Translations under genes and position numbers: made by a program
Source: Desulfobulbus propionicus
GTDB lineage: Bacteria; Desulfobacterota; Desulfobulbia; Desulfobulbales; Desulfobulbaceae
Direction: 5' to 3'
Assembly: GCA_002748735.1 (NCBI GenBank)
Contig: PDTC01000013.1
Coordinates: 1-64,000 of the forward strand
Length of the DNA: 64,000 bases
Notes under the pieces: generated by a model
Databases searched by the model: none
Told to the model about the DNA's origin: nothing
What the model saw: the letters and a program-made list of their open reading frames with translations, nothing else
Shown: positions 29,421-38,353 of the stretch, piece by piece
Layout: each line of letters opens with the position of its first letter
Position numbering within the stretch: the stretch's first letter is position 1

Positions 29421-31604
29421 CTATGCCTGCGGGTCAGCCGGTAATCGCTTTGCTTTATGGTGCAGTTCAAAACAGTGGTTTCTGGTTCTCGAGCCCTTCT
29501 GAAAATCAAAGGGCAGGGTCTGGTGAGAGATGTCCTCCAGTTGAAAGAGGTTGTTCAGCTCTGCGTCCAGCGTAAACGAACGTAGACTGGTGGTAAAGAC
29601 CAGCGTGCCTTTAGGGGTAAGTCTGGACATGGCCAACTCCAGTATCTCCCTGTGGTCGCGTTGTACATCAAAGTCTGGCTGGTTTTTTCGCCCTTTGAGC
29701 AGGGACGGGGGAGCCACGAGGATAAGGTCATACAATCGTTTTGTTACCTTCATCCTTAGAAATTTCAGGGGATCTGCCTTTATCAGCCGGTGCAGAGGCC
29801 CACCAAAGCCATTTACGGCAAGGTTGGCGTTGGCGATACTGAGGTGGGCTTCGGAACTGTCGACCGAAGTGGTGGACAGTGCTCCACCCAGGGCGGCGTG
29901 CGCGGTGGCTGCTCCGGTATGGGCAAACAGGTACAGAAAATGGCCTTGTGCCGCCCGCTTTTTGATACGTTCTCTTACTGTGCGCCGCTCCAGGTGCAGG
30001 CCGGTACCCTGATGATCGCTCAGGTTGACCAGAAGCCGGCAGTCTTTTTCTTTGACCTCGCGGAGTTTTCCCTGTGCTTTTCGATGATGCTGCCGGGTAT
30101 TTCGGTGCTTGATGAAGATCTGCTGCTTGCGTACCTGAAACAGGTCGCGTAGTACAGTCAACGCCTCACGAAACCGTTCTTCAGCGAGACGCTGGTCTAC
30201 AGATTTTGCAGCGGCGTACTCAAGCACGTGGATCCAGGGGCCATAGCAGTCGATGGCCAGGTTAAATTCGGGGATGTCGCTGTCGTAAACACGGAAACAT
30301 TCAACCCCTTCCCGCTCAGCCAGAGGAAAGAGCCGCGCACAATTTTTTTCAAGCCGCCTAGCCAGTGGGTGTTCGATGCCAGAGCGCAGGACCTTACGCT
30401 GAGCAGCAGCGTCTGGTTTCTGGTGCGCGTTTCCCGCCAGAAACTGGCATTTGAGGGGACCGTTGTAGAGCGTATGCCGTTTTTGCCACTGTATTTTCGG
30501 CAGCTGCATAAACTCTGGATTGGCTGTGAACAGTGCGAGCTTCCAGGCGGAAAAATCGTTGCTGAACTTCCTGCCAAGATACTGATACAGGTATTTGACA
30601 GCCTGTCGCTGGGAAAGTCGTTCACCATACGGGGGGTTGGTGAGCAGGACACCAGGTTTTTCCGGACATTGGGTGGTAGCGAGCTGTCCCTGCTCCACGG
30701 TGATGACGTCGGCAAAGCCGGCGGCCTGGATGTTGCGGCGGGCGATACCGATCACTTCGGGATCGGCGTCGTAGCCTCGTATCTCCGGGAAGTCCCGTTG
30801 CAGCCCCTCGGCCTCTCGCTGTCTGGCCTCGTCCAGCAACCTTTCCCAGAGCCTGGAGTCGTGCCGGTTCCATGCAAGGAACCCGAAGTGATCGCGGTTG
30901 AGGCCAGGGGCTGAATCGGCGAACATCATTGCCGCTTCAATGAGCAGAGTGCCTGATCCACACATGGGGTCCAGCAGGGTGGCGCCTTCTCCAGCAATGT
31001 CCAGCCAGCCGGAGAGGTGGACCAGTGCTGCGGCCAATGATTCCTTGAGGGGGGCTATGCCGGTTCCCTCTCTGTAACCACGTCGGTGCAGGCTCTCCCC
31101 GGAAAGATCTAAGGCAAGTGTGGCAGTGGTTCCTTGAATATGCAGGTTAAGACGGATATCCGGACGATGCAGATCAACGCTAGGCCGTCTACCGGTGCGT
31201 TTGCGAAAGGCATCGGCAATGGCATCCTTGAGACGTAGCGCCGCGAATCGACTGTGGGTGATTGGGCTCTTGCCCGAAAGGGTACAGAAGATTGCCAGAG
31301 ACCGGTGCACATCGAACACTGCTTCCCAGTCCATATCGAGGCCAAAGGCGTAAATGGCGTCTGGATCCGGAGCCTGAAAACGGGCAAGATCAAGGAGAAC
31401 CCGGGAGGCAAACCGGGAGAAGAGACAGGCGCGGTAGGCACTCTCCAGAGAGCCCTGCCAGGTGACGGCGCCAAGGGTAGTGTCGAGAATTGTCCCCTTG
31501 TAACCTGTAACCTCTTCGGCTACCAGGTGTTCAAGGCCGGCGCTGCAGGTGGCAACAAAGGAGAGGGGCAGTCGTTTTTTTCGACGAAGCGGTGTGGTGG
31601 GCAT
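29421..31604 (-). CDS. rlmL: 23S rRNA methyltransferase RlmKL (fused m7G2069 and m2G2445 enzyme)
   Basis: This fused enzyme methylates two guanosines of 23S rRNA. The 727-residue product has an N-terminal THUMP domain, a methyltransferase domain with DPMCGSGTLLIEAA and the catalytic NPPYGERL, and a second Rossmann methyltransferase domain near the C-terminus (LYLFAHTGAATAHAA, ILVAPPSLL). Size is close to the 702 residues of E. coli RlmL. The ATG at 31604 is favoured because it gives PLSFVATCSAGLEHLVAEEV after a short lead; an upstream ATG at 31697 cannot be excluded. It follows rpsD by 282 bp on the same strand. Confidence 0.93.
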   Translation of the reverse strand: MPTTPLRRKKRLPLSFVATCSAGLEHLVAEEVTGYKGTILDTTLGAVTWQGSLESAYRACLFSRFASRVLLDLARFQAPDPDAIYAFGLDMDWEAVFDVHRSLAIFCTLSGKSPITHSRFAALRLKDAIADAFRKRTGRRPSVDLHRPDIRLNLHIQGTTATLALDLSGESLHRRGYREGTGIAPLKESLAAALVHLSGWLDIAGEGATLLDPMCGSGTLLIEAAMMFADSAPGLNRDHFGFLAWNRHDSRLWERLLDEARQREAEGLQRDFPEIRGYDADPEVIGIARRNIQAAGFADVITVEQGQLATTQCPEKPGVLLTNPPYGERLSQRQAVKYLYQYLGRKFSNDFSAWKLALFTANPEFMQLPKIQWQKRHTLYNGPLKCQFLAGNAHQKPDAAAQRKVLRSGIEHPLARRLEKNCARLFPLAEREGVECFRVYDSDIPEFNLAIDCYGPWIHVLEYAAAKSVDQRLAEERFREALTVLRDLFQVRKQQIFIKHRNTRQHHRKAQGKLREVKEKDCRLLVNLSDHQGTGLHLERRTVRERIKKRAAQGHFLYLFAHTGAATAHAALGGALSTTSVDSSEAHLSIANANLAVNGFGGPLHRLIKADPLKFLRMKVTKRLYDLILVAPPSLLKGRKNQPDFDVQRDHREILELAMSRLTPKGTLVFTTSLRSFTLDAELNNLFQLEDISHQTLPFDFQKGSRTRNHCFELHHKAKRLPADPQA

Positions 31605-31846
31605 GACGTGAAAACCTGCAGCAGGATGCTGGTGTCGGCCAGGAAGAGCGGCGTGAGAGAATTTTTTGTCCCTGTCTCTGCACTGTGTTCTTGCCAAATT
31701 TCAAGGGGCTGCACGCATCAGGTGACACTGGGAAACCGACAAGCCGGAAGCGATGTCGCCAGTAATGCACATCCGGAGATCTGTACGCAGGGATTTCCCT
31801 TACAGGTCTCCGGAACAGGTACGTAACCGTCCTTTTCAGGAGGACG

Positions 31847-31870
31847 CCGGGTTGCAATCCTGCAACCCGG
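31847..31870 (-). terminator. Stem-loop just after rpsD
   Basis: A perfect 10-bp stem (CCGGGTTGCA with TGCAACCCGG) and a four-base loop lie 16 bp past the rpsD stop. There is no T run, so it is either a weak or Rho-assisted terminator, or a 3'-end stabiliser of the rpsD message. Confidence 0.45.
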
Positions 31871-31886
31871 ATGTCTTCTCGGGCTG

Positions 31887-32507
31887 TTACTTCGAATAGA
31901 GCTCGACGATCAGCTGGACGTTGATGGGAGCGGTAACATCCTCGGCTAAGGGCAGACGGCTGACAGAGAAACGGTGCTGGTCTCCCTCGACAGTGAGCCA
32001 GCCGGGATGTTGAAATGCCTGGGTTGCCACCAGATTGTCGGTTACCAGCTGTTTTGACTTGGCTTTTTCTTTAACCGTGATGACATCGCCAGCCTTGATC
32101 CGGTAGGAGGGAATATCGGCCCGATGGCCGTTAACCAGCAGATGACCGTGGTTGACCATCTGCCTTGCCTGCATGCGGGTGGCAGCAAAACCGGCACGGT
32201 AGACGGCATTGTCAAGGCGTCTCTCAAGCAGTATCAGCAGGTTATCACCGGTAACGCCTTTTTGCTTTGCTGCCAGATCAAAGGTTCGACGGAACTGTTT
32301 CTCCAGAAGTCCGTACGAGTGGCGAAGTTTCTGTTTTTCCTGCAGCTGCAACGCATAATCAGAGAGTTTTTTGCGTTGTTGCTTGTCGCCATGCTGTCCC
32401 GGCGGGGTACTCCGCCGCAGCAACAGACGGTCATACTTGGGCGATTCGAACAGGTTCATGCCAAAACGACGAACCAGCTTGCCTTTCGCCCCGGTATAGC
32501 GAGCCAT
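31887..32507 (-). CDS. rpsD: 30S ribosomal protein S4 (cysteine-free form, relocated)
   Basis: S4 binds 16S rRNA first in assembly. The 206-residue product has MARYTGAKGKLVRR, STPPGQHGDKQQRKKLSDYA, the S4 RNA-binding segment RLDNAVYRAGFAATRMQARQ in pieces, and ends LIVELYSK. It contains no cysteine, so it lacks the N-terminal zinc site found in some S4 proteins. An AGGAGGCA site precedes the ATG. It is outside the alpha operon, whose usual rpsD place is empty, and points the other way. It may have its own promoter and regulation. Confidence 0.96.
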   Translation of the reverse strand: MARYTGAKGKLVRRFGMNLFESPKYDRLLLRRSTPPGQHGDKQQRKKLSDYALQLQEKQKLRHSYGLLEKQFRRTFDLAAKQKGVTGDNLLILLERRLDNAVYRAGFAATRMQARQMVNHGHLLVNGHRADIPSYRIKAGDVITVKEKAKSKQLVTDNLVATQAFQHPGWLTVEGDQHRFSVSRLPLAEDVTAPINVQLIVELYSK

Positions 32508-32727
32508 AACTTGTGCCTCCTGATGAGAGTGGGTATCAATCTTTTATGCTGTTTAAACTCCTGGCGACCCGCAAACATTGAGGGTTGCCCTGTCGTTCTA
32601 TTGTTTCTTGCTCTTTTGCCTGATTGTTGCCGCCACAAAAGTTGAACAATGGCAAAAAACGAAGTCACTGGTTCGGTAGAGTGATGGAACGCTCTTCCCA
32701 AGAATATTCCAGGAAAAATCTGAAGCC

Positions 32728-32765
32728 ATCAAGACGGTACGAAACTCCCATCGTCTTGATTTTTT
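32728..32765 (+). terminator. Intrinsic terminator facing the + strand, with no + gene before it
   Basis: A 9-bp perfect stem (ATCAAGACG with CGTCTTGAT) is extended by one G-T pair and followed by six T's at 32760-32765 and a further T-rich stretch. Its polarity would end + transcripts, yet the nearest gene on the left, rpsD, is on the - strand. It could end a small RNA, or antisense transcription toward rpsD. Confidence 0.6.
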
Positions 32766-33013
32766 ATATATTTTTTCTTCTCTTCTTGCTAATTGTTCCA
32801 GTCGCAACCACAATGTAAACCAGTATGACGAAACAATACATAATACTGTATCCATGGGTATAAATCAAGTCTTCTTCTGCGCTTTGATAACGAAGATTTT
32901 TTACAGAGGACGCCTTTGACGAGGGTAGGTAAGGGAGGACGATCTGTAAGAAGACTATTGATGTGGACACCGTCGCAGAACAGGCTCAAGAGCCATTGTC
33001 ATCCCGGTGAAGC

Positions 33014-33045
33014 TCTCCTGCCAGGCCTTAAGACCTGGTAGGAGA
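33014..33045 (-). terminator. Stem-loop after the TupA-like gene
   Basis: A 12-bp stem with one G-T pair (33014-33025 with 33034-33045) encloses an eight-base loop (CCTTAAGA). It lies 30 bp after the stop of the TupA-like gene. No T run follows, so termination is only suggested. Confidence 0.4.
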
Positions 33046-33074
33046 TTGCATGTTCTGTCGAGTATTCGTTGTCG

Positions 33075-33938
33075 TTAATGGTCGTACTGTTTGGCATAGA
33101 CAGCATCGTTGTACATGGCTTCGCCGTAAAGTTTTGTGCCATAGGTACGGATAATATCCTGGCCTTCAGTGGAGCCGACAAAATCAACAAAGGCGCAGGC
33201 TTGGGGCTGACTCGGTGTTGCAGCCTCAGGTTGACAGAGTCCGTGATAGGTGTTGATCAGGAGCGGGTCACCTTTAAAAAGGACCGTCAGTTTATCGAGA
33301 TCCTTCTTTGCCGCTACCCAGGTGGAGGAGTCGGTCATGAAATACCCGTCCATTTCGTTGGCCTGACGAAGCGTTGCCAGCATAAAATCCTTGGTTACCT
33401 TGTACCAGTCGCCTTCGGGGCTGATGCCAGCCTTTTTCCAGATGAACAACTCCTTTTTGTTGGTCCCGGAATTGTCTCCTCTGGAGAGAAACGGCGCCTT
33501 TACGGCAGCGATGCGTTTATAGGCCTCTGCCGCTGTTTTTGCTGAGGCAATTTTTGCTGGATCATCTTTGGGGCCAACAATATAAAACTCATTGGAGCCA
33601 ATCAACGTCCGCTTGATTGCCCAGCCATCCTCTACTGCTTTTTTTTCTGCGGCTGGTGCATGCACAAGAATGACGTCCACCTCTTTGTTTTGCAAAAGTT
33701 TAAGAGACTTGCCCGAGCCTGCCTTAACCCAGCACATGCCAGTTTGATGTTTGGCGTTGAAGGCCTCAGCCAGTTTTTCCAGTAATCCCAGTTCGCCGGG
33801 GCTTCCCGTGGCCAAGCGAATGGTCGTCCCAGGAGAGCCCCAGGTGGCTTTGCACTCTGCGGCAAAGACGGTGTGTCCGCTGCCAAGCAGAGAAATGATG
33901 ATTCCAGACAACAGCAGCTTGCTAAAGGTGTTTTTCAT
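33075..33938 (-). CDS. TupA-like periplasmic substrate-binding protein, orphan
   Basis: The 287-residue product starts with a signal peptide (cleavage likely after VFA, residue 27) and has the two-lobed anion-binding fold of tungstate/molybdate-type binding proteins. Shared marks are VDVILVHAPAAE (88-98), FYIVGPKDDPA (119-128) and FLSRGDNSGTNKKEL (150-164). The usual ligand motif near the start of the first lobe, TTTS-x-D-SGLL, reads ATGSPGELGLL here, so the ligand may differ. It has four cysteines that may form disulfides. No permease or ATPase gene lies beside it. GAGGT precedes the ATG. Confidence 0.8.
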   Translation of the reverse strand: MKNTFSKLLLSGIIISLLGSGHTVFAAECKATWGSPGTTIRLATGSPGELGLLEKLAEAFNAKHQTGMCWVKAGSGKSLKLLQNKEVDVILVHAPAAEKKAVEDGWAIKRTLIGSNEFYIVGPKDDPAKIASAKTAAEAYKRIAAVKAPFLSRGDNSGTNKKELFIWKKAGISPEGDWYKVTKDFMLATLRQANEMDGYFMTDSSTWVAAKKDLDKLTVLFKGDPLLINTYHGLCQPEAATPSQPQACAFVDFVGSTEGQDIIRTYGTKLYGEAMYNDAVYAKQYDH

Positions 33939-33993
33939 GTCAATACCTCATGGGTTGAAGGGAACCGGAGGGTACTCCGGTATGATCTTAAGA

Positions 33994-34054
33994 TTACAGC
34001 ACCAATTTTTTTGATGACGCTGTAACCCCCCTGCATGGGCCTGTTGCGCTGTAA
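33994..34054. repeat. Repeated GCTGTAA elements upstream of the TupA-like gene
   Basis: CGCTGTAA occurs at 34018-34025 and again at 34047-34054, 29 bp apart. Its inverted form TTACAGC lies at 33994-34000, so the first two copies make a 7-bp inverted repeat with an 18-base spacer. They lie 55-115 bp before the start of the binding protein gene, where a regulator might bind. The match to any known tungstate or molybdate regulator is not evident. Confidence 0.4.
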
Positions 34055-34085
34055 AGAGATCGAGTTTGACACCTTTTTATACAAG

Positions 34086-37000
34086 TTACACTGTGCGGGC
34101 TTTGACCATGTAATAGAGGACCGGCACAGCCATCCGGCTTATCAGCAGACTGGCTATTTCTCCGAACATCAGGCTGATGGCCAGTCCCTGGAAGATGGGA
34201 TCGGCCAGGATGACCGACGCCCCGACAACAACAGCAAGTGCTGTGAGGAGCATGGGACGAAAACGGATGGCACCCGCCTCGACGACCGCTTCTTTAAGTG
34301 GTAGCCCATGGCCTCTTCGTAATTCGATAAAGTCCACCAGGATAATTGAGTTACGGACAACTATACCCGCTCCTGCCATAAAGCCGATCATTGAGGTGGC
34401 GGTGAAAAAGGCGTTCAGCCCCCAGTGCGCGGGCAGAATGCCCACCAGTGAAAAGGGAATGGCAGCCATGACCACCAATGGGGTAAGGTAATTCTTGAAC
34501 CAGCCCACCATCAACATGTAAATGAGGATCATTACCACACAGAAGGCCAGGCCAAGATCCCGGAACACTTCCAAGGTGATATGCCACTCACCGTCCCATT
34601 TCATGGACGGTTCAGATTCAGAGAAAGGCTGGAAGAGGTTGTAGATCATGAGATGATCACCCTGACCACCGAAGTCTGCCGGCGCAAGTTCCTTCAGCTG
34701 CCGGTTCATTTCCAGAATGGGGTAAACCGGGCTCTCTGCGCTTCCAGCCACGTCACCGGTAACATAAATGACCGGTTTCAAATTTTTACGGTAGAGGGGT
34801 TGGTCTACCGGCTGTTCAGAGAGATGTACCAGTTCTCTAAGCGGTACCAGCGGGGCATCGTGCTGAGGGGCCCGCAGGGTGATATTGAGGATGCCGGCGA
34901 TGTCAGCGCGGCTGGCTGCGGGCAGCCTGATGACCATATTGATGGCCTCTTTGTCATCGGGCTGATGCAACAGATCAATACTCATGCCCTTGAGTCCCAT
35001 CTGCACCACCCGGGCCACGGTCTCTTCGGAGATACCGTTTAGGGCTGCTTTTTCCTTGTCCACGGTGAGTACCAGTTTGGTACGTTCGCTTTCCTGGTAC
35101 CAGTCGATGTCGACGACCCCGGCAGTTGCGGCAAAGATCTCTTTCACTGCCTGTGCCAGGGAGACACGGTCTTCCTCGGTGGGACCATAGATCTCTGCCA
35201 CCAGTGTTTGCAATACCGGCGGACCGGGCGGGACTTCTGCCACCGCAACGGTTGCCCCATACTGTTGCGCTATTTCGGCGACAGCCGGACGTACCCGTTG
35301 GGCGATCTCATGACTTTGATGGCTGCGGTGATGTTTATCCTGGAGGTTGACCTGGATGTCAGCGACAGTCGGTCCGGAACGCATGAAATAATGGCGGACA
35401 AGACCATTGAAATTGTAGGGCGAGGCTGTACCGGCATAGATCTGGTAGTTGAGCACCTCTGGCTCGTCGGCAATTACCTCTGCCATTTCTGTGGCCACAC
35501 GGGTAGTGTGTTCCAGTGTTGAACCTTCGGGCATATTCAGGATCAACTGAAATTCAGATTTGTTGTCAAATGGCAACATTTTCACCTTGACCATTCCCAG
35601 GTAGACCATCGCACAGGAACCCGCCAGGAGTGCGCCAATAACGAGAAAAAACAGGATTCGCAGTGAGGTATGGGCGAGCAGTGGATCCATAATTCGGTGA
35701 TAGAGCCGGGTGAAGACATCATCGGGTGCGGATTCCTCATGGGTACCAGGCCTGGCGACCTTTTTTCGCCGGAGGATACGGATAGCTGCCCAAGGCGTCA
35801 CAGTAAAGGCGATGATCAGAGAAAAGAGCATGGCTGCCGAGGCGCCGATGGGAATAGGCCGCATGTAGGGACCCATCAGGCCACCGACAAAGGCCATGGG
35901 GAGAATGGCGGCAATTACCGCCCAGGTCGCAAGGATAGTGGGATTACCCACCTCGCTCACCGCTTCGACCGCGATGGCTTGCAGGCTTTTTTGCTGAGCG
36001 GATGGCAGCCGCAGGTGCCGGACAATATTCTCGACAACAACAATGGCGTCATCCACCAGGATACCGATGGAAAAAATAAGAGCAAATAGGGTAATACGGT
36101 TGAGGGTGTAGCCGTAGAGGTAGAAGAGCAGCAGCGTCAGCGACAGGGTTGACGGAATGGCGAGAAGAACGATAAGAGACTCTCTCCATCCAAGAAAAAA
36201 CAGGATCAACAGCGAGACACCAAACACGGCAATCCCCATATGCAGGAGGAGTTCGTTGGATTTTTCTGCGGCGGTAGCCCCGTAGTTACGGGTGATGCTT
36301 ACCTCTATCTCCTCAGGAATGAGCGTTCCTTTGAGTTCGTCTATCTTTTTGAGCACTGTCTTGACCACCCGCACGGCGTTGGCACCCGGACGTTTGGCCA
36401 CTGACAAGGTAACAGCCGCTTCCAGTTGCTGATGCCCCTGGCCGAAGAGGACATAGTTTTTTGGCTCTTCAGGGCCGTCAATGATCTCCGCCACCTCATC
36501 AAGATAGACCGGTTTACCGCCATATACACCGACAACGATGCGACCAACCTCTCGGCTGGACTGGAGAAATGTCCCGGTTTGCAGATTTATCTCGCGGTTG
36601 TTCGCCACGAGCGTGCCAGAACAGGATTGGCGGTTTGCCTGTTGCAGATGGCTGACCAGTTCATCCAGACTCAGGTTTCTAGCCGCCAGCCTGAGCGGGT
36701 CAAATTCAATGCGTACCTGCCGTCTGGTACCGCCGATAAGCGTGGTTTCCGCCACCTCGTGGATGGCTTTGACGGCGTCATCGACCTCGGCTGCCACCCG
36801 CCTGAGCATGAAATGGTCGTACTTCGTGGAATGGAAGGTCAGGGCGAGAATGGGGACGTCATCAATGATGTGCGGTTTGATGATCGGTCGGCTCACTCCA
36901 TGGGGGATACGGTCGAAGTTGGTCTGCAGTTTCTGGTTGAGGCGGACGATGGAGTTCTCGAAGTCTTCGCCCACATAGAACCGGACCACCAGCATACTCT

Positions 37001-37295
37001 GGCCAGGCATGGAGGTGGAGTAGATATACTCGACTCCAGGAATCTCGTAGAGCAGTTTCTCCATGGGAATGGAGGTCTGCTGTTCCACCTCTTTGGCGGT
37101 GGCACCAGGCATAGAGACCAGCACATCAATCATGGGCACCTTGATCTGGGGTTCTTCTTCTCTGGGGAGCATGATGAGCGCAAGGAGGCCCAGGAGCAGG
37201 GAGGCGAGGATGCCGATGACCGTCAGTCGTGAGTCAACAAAAGCGCTTGCCAGCCGGCCGGCGAACCCAGTTTGCGGTTGCTGTCCAGTACTCAT
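34086..37295 (-). CDS. RND efflux pump, inner-membrane transporter
   Basis: The 1069-residue product is a proton-driven RND pump of the AcrB type, expelling compounds through a TolC channel. It has the family's 12-helix layout with two large periplasmic loops. The proton-relay pair DD is seen in [16 protein letters not shown] of helix 4, which favours the drug or hydrophobe group over the metal (CzcA) group. The N-terminus has [11 protein letters not shown], typical of the family. It overlaps the adaptor gene by four bases. Its substrate is unknown. Confidence 0.92.
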   Translation of the reverse strand: MSTGQQPQTGFAGRLASAFVDSRLTVIGILASLLLGLLALIMLPREEEPQIKVPMIDVLVSMPGATAKEVEQQTSIPMEKLLYEIPGVEYIYSTSMPGQSMLVVRFYVGEDFENSIVRLNQKLQTNFDRIPHGVSRPIIKPHIIDDVPILALTFHSTKYDHFMLRRVAAEVDDAVKAIHEVAETTLIGGTRRQVRIEFDPLRLAARNLSLDELVSHLQQANRQSCSGTLVANNREINLQTGTFLQSSREVGRIVVGVYGGKPVYLDEVAEIIDGPEEPKNYVLFGQGHQQLEAAVTLSVAKRPGANAVRVVKTVLKKIDELKGTLIPEEIEVSITRNYGATAAEKSNELLLHMGIAVFGVSLLILFFLGWRESLIVLLAIPSTLSLTLLLFYLYGYTLNRITLFALIFSIGILVDDAIVVVENIVRHLRLPSAQQKSLQAIAVEAVSEVGNPTILATWAVIAAILPMAFVGGLMGPYMRPIPIGASAAMLFSLIIAFTVTPWAAIRILRRKKVARPGTHEESAPDDVFTRLYHRIMDPLLAHTSLRILFFLVIGALLAGSCAMVYLGMVKVKMLPFDNKSEFQLILNMPEGSTLEHTTRVATEMAEVIADEPEVLNYQIYAGTASPYNFNGLVRHYFMRSGPTVADIQVNLQDKHHRSHQSHEIAQRVRPAVAEIAQQYGATVAVAEVPPGPPVLQTLVAEIYGPTEEDRVSLAQAVKEIFAATAGVVDIDWYQESERTKLVLTVDKEKAALNGISEETVARVVQMGLKGMSIDLLHQPDDKEAINMVIRLPAASRADIAGILNITLRAPQHDAPLVPLRELVHLSEQPVDQPLYRKNLKPVIYVTGDVAGSAESPVYPILEMNRQLKELAPADFGGQGDHLMIYNLFQPFSESEPSMKWDGEWHITLEVFRDLGLAFCVVMILIYMLMVGWFKNYLTPLVVMAAIPFSLVGILPAHWGLNAFFTATSMIGFMAGAGIVVRNSIILVDFIELRRGHGLPLKEAVVEAGAIRFRPMLLTALAVVVGASVILADPIFQGLAISLMFGEIASLLISRMAVPVLYYMVKARTV

Positions 37296-38311
37296 GGCTG
37301 CACGTCCAGGGGCTGACCGTTAACCAGCTGGCGGTTACCAGAGACGATCACCCGGTCACCTGCCTCGAGGCCGCTGAGGATCTCCGTGCGTTGGTCATCG
37401 CTGGTGCCGGTACGAACCAACCGCAGATGTGCCTGATGGTCACGCTCGACAAAAACCCGGTTGAGTTGACCGCGTTTGCGTATCGCCGCGTTGGGAACAA
37501 AGAGGCTGTCCCGGGGAAGGCCCGGCAATATCATCCTGGCAAACTGTCCGGGCCGCAGGCCAGGGGTGAAGTCAAGGTCGAGTTTCACTGGTGCGGTGCG
37601 CGAGGCCGGGTCGGCAGCCGGGGCAATCTCCGCCACCTTGCCGGTGAGATTGAGATTGGCGGCAGGTACACGCACCTGCAGGTGATCCCCTAGATGCACC
37701 AGGGGGATCATGGCTTCGGGAACAGCGCTGACAGCCTGCAGATCGTGGTCATTTTTCAGGGTAAGTAAGGGCATACCCGGGGTTGCCAGATCTCCTGGTT
37801 GGGCCTGTTTATTGGTGACGACCCCCGCGAATGGCGCGGTGATAGTCGTGTACCCCAGCATTGTTCGGGCCTCCTGAAAGGCTGCTTGGGCGACGGCGTG
37901 ACGATCCTCCATGGACTTGACCGTTTCAGTGGTGGAGGCTTTTTTCTTGAGCAGTTTTTTTTCCCTGGCCAGGTCACGCTCAGCCTTGGTCAGCTGGGCC
38001 TGAGCCTGGGAAAGCTGTGCCTGGATCTCTTTGGCGCTGATCCGCACCAGGAGGTCACCTTTGGCCACCCGGCTTCCCAGAACCACGGGCAGTTCAGTGA
38101 TGACACCGGTGACTTTGGCAGCAATGGTAGCCCGCTGTCGGGCTTGAATGGTCCCGGTGGTTTCCACCAGTGAAGGGGCGGCCTCCTTGCGGATCTCGAC
38201 AACACGGACCTTGACGGCTGGCAGCCGGGACACCGGGGCCGGTGCCTCAGCGTTGAGATTTTCCAAAAAGAGGAAAAGCGTGAACAGCAGGATTAGGGTC
38301 AAGGTCTTCAT
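37292..38311 (-). CDS. RND efflux pump, periplasmic adaptor
   Basis: The 339-residue product is a HlyD/AcrA-type adaptor linking the RND pump to TolC. It has an N-terminal signal or anchor sequence (residues 1-24), the barrel-sandwich half [20 protein letters not shown], a helical hairpin with many Gln and Ala around residues 105-155, and the second half [20 protein letters not shown]. The C-terminal [19 protein letters not shown] closes the membrane-proximal domain. GAGAAG precedes the ATG. Middle gene of the efflux operon. Confidence 0.93.
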   Translation of the reverse strand: MKTLTLILLFTLFLFLENLNAEAPAPVSRLPAVKVRVVEIRKEAAPSLVETTGTIQARQRATIAAKVTGVITELPVVLGSRVAKGDLLVRISAKEIQAQLSQAQAQLTKAERDLAREKKLLKKKASTTETVKSMEDRHAVAQAAFQEARTMLGYTTITAPFAGVVTNKQAQPGDLATPGMPLLTLKNDHDLQAVSAVPEAMIPLVHLGDHLQVRVPAANLNLTGKVAEIAPAADPASRTAPVKLDLDFTPGLRPGQFARMILPGLPRDSLFVPNAAIRKRGQLNRVFVERDHQAHLRLVRTGTSDDQRTEILSGLEAGDRVIVSGNRQLVNGQPLDVQP

Positions 38312-38353
38312 GGTCTTCTCGATAAATGGTTGCAGGAAAAGCGTTGTTGATCC

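Larger units (their letters stand above)
32508..33074. other. 567-bp gap between rpsD and the TupA-like gene
   Basis: Both flanking genes are on the - strand, so this holds the rpsD upstream region and the 3' end of the TupA-like gene. The A/T content is high near 32760-32870. It contains two stem-loops, listed separately (32728-32765 and 33014-33045). The open frames here are short, have no ribosome binding sites and cross the stem-loops. I found no gene I can support and no clear promoter for rpsD. Confidence 0.6.
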
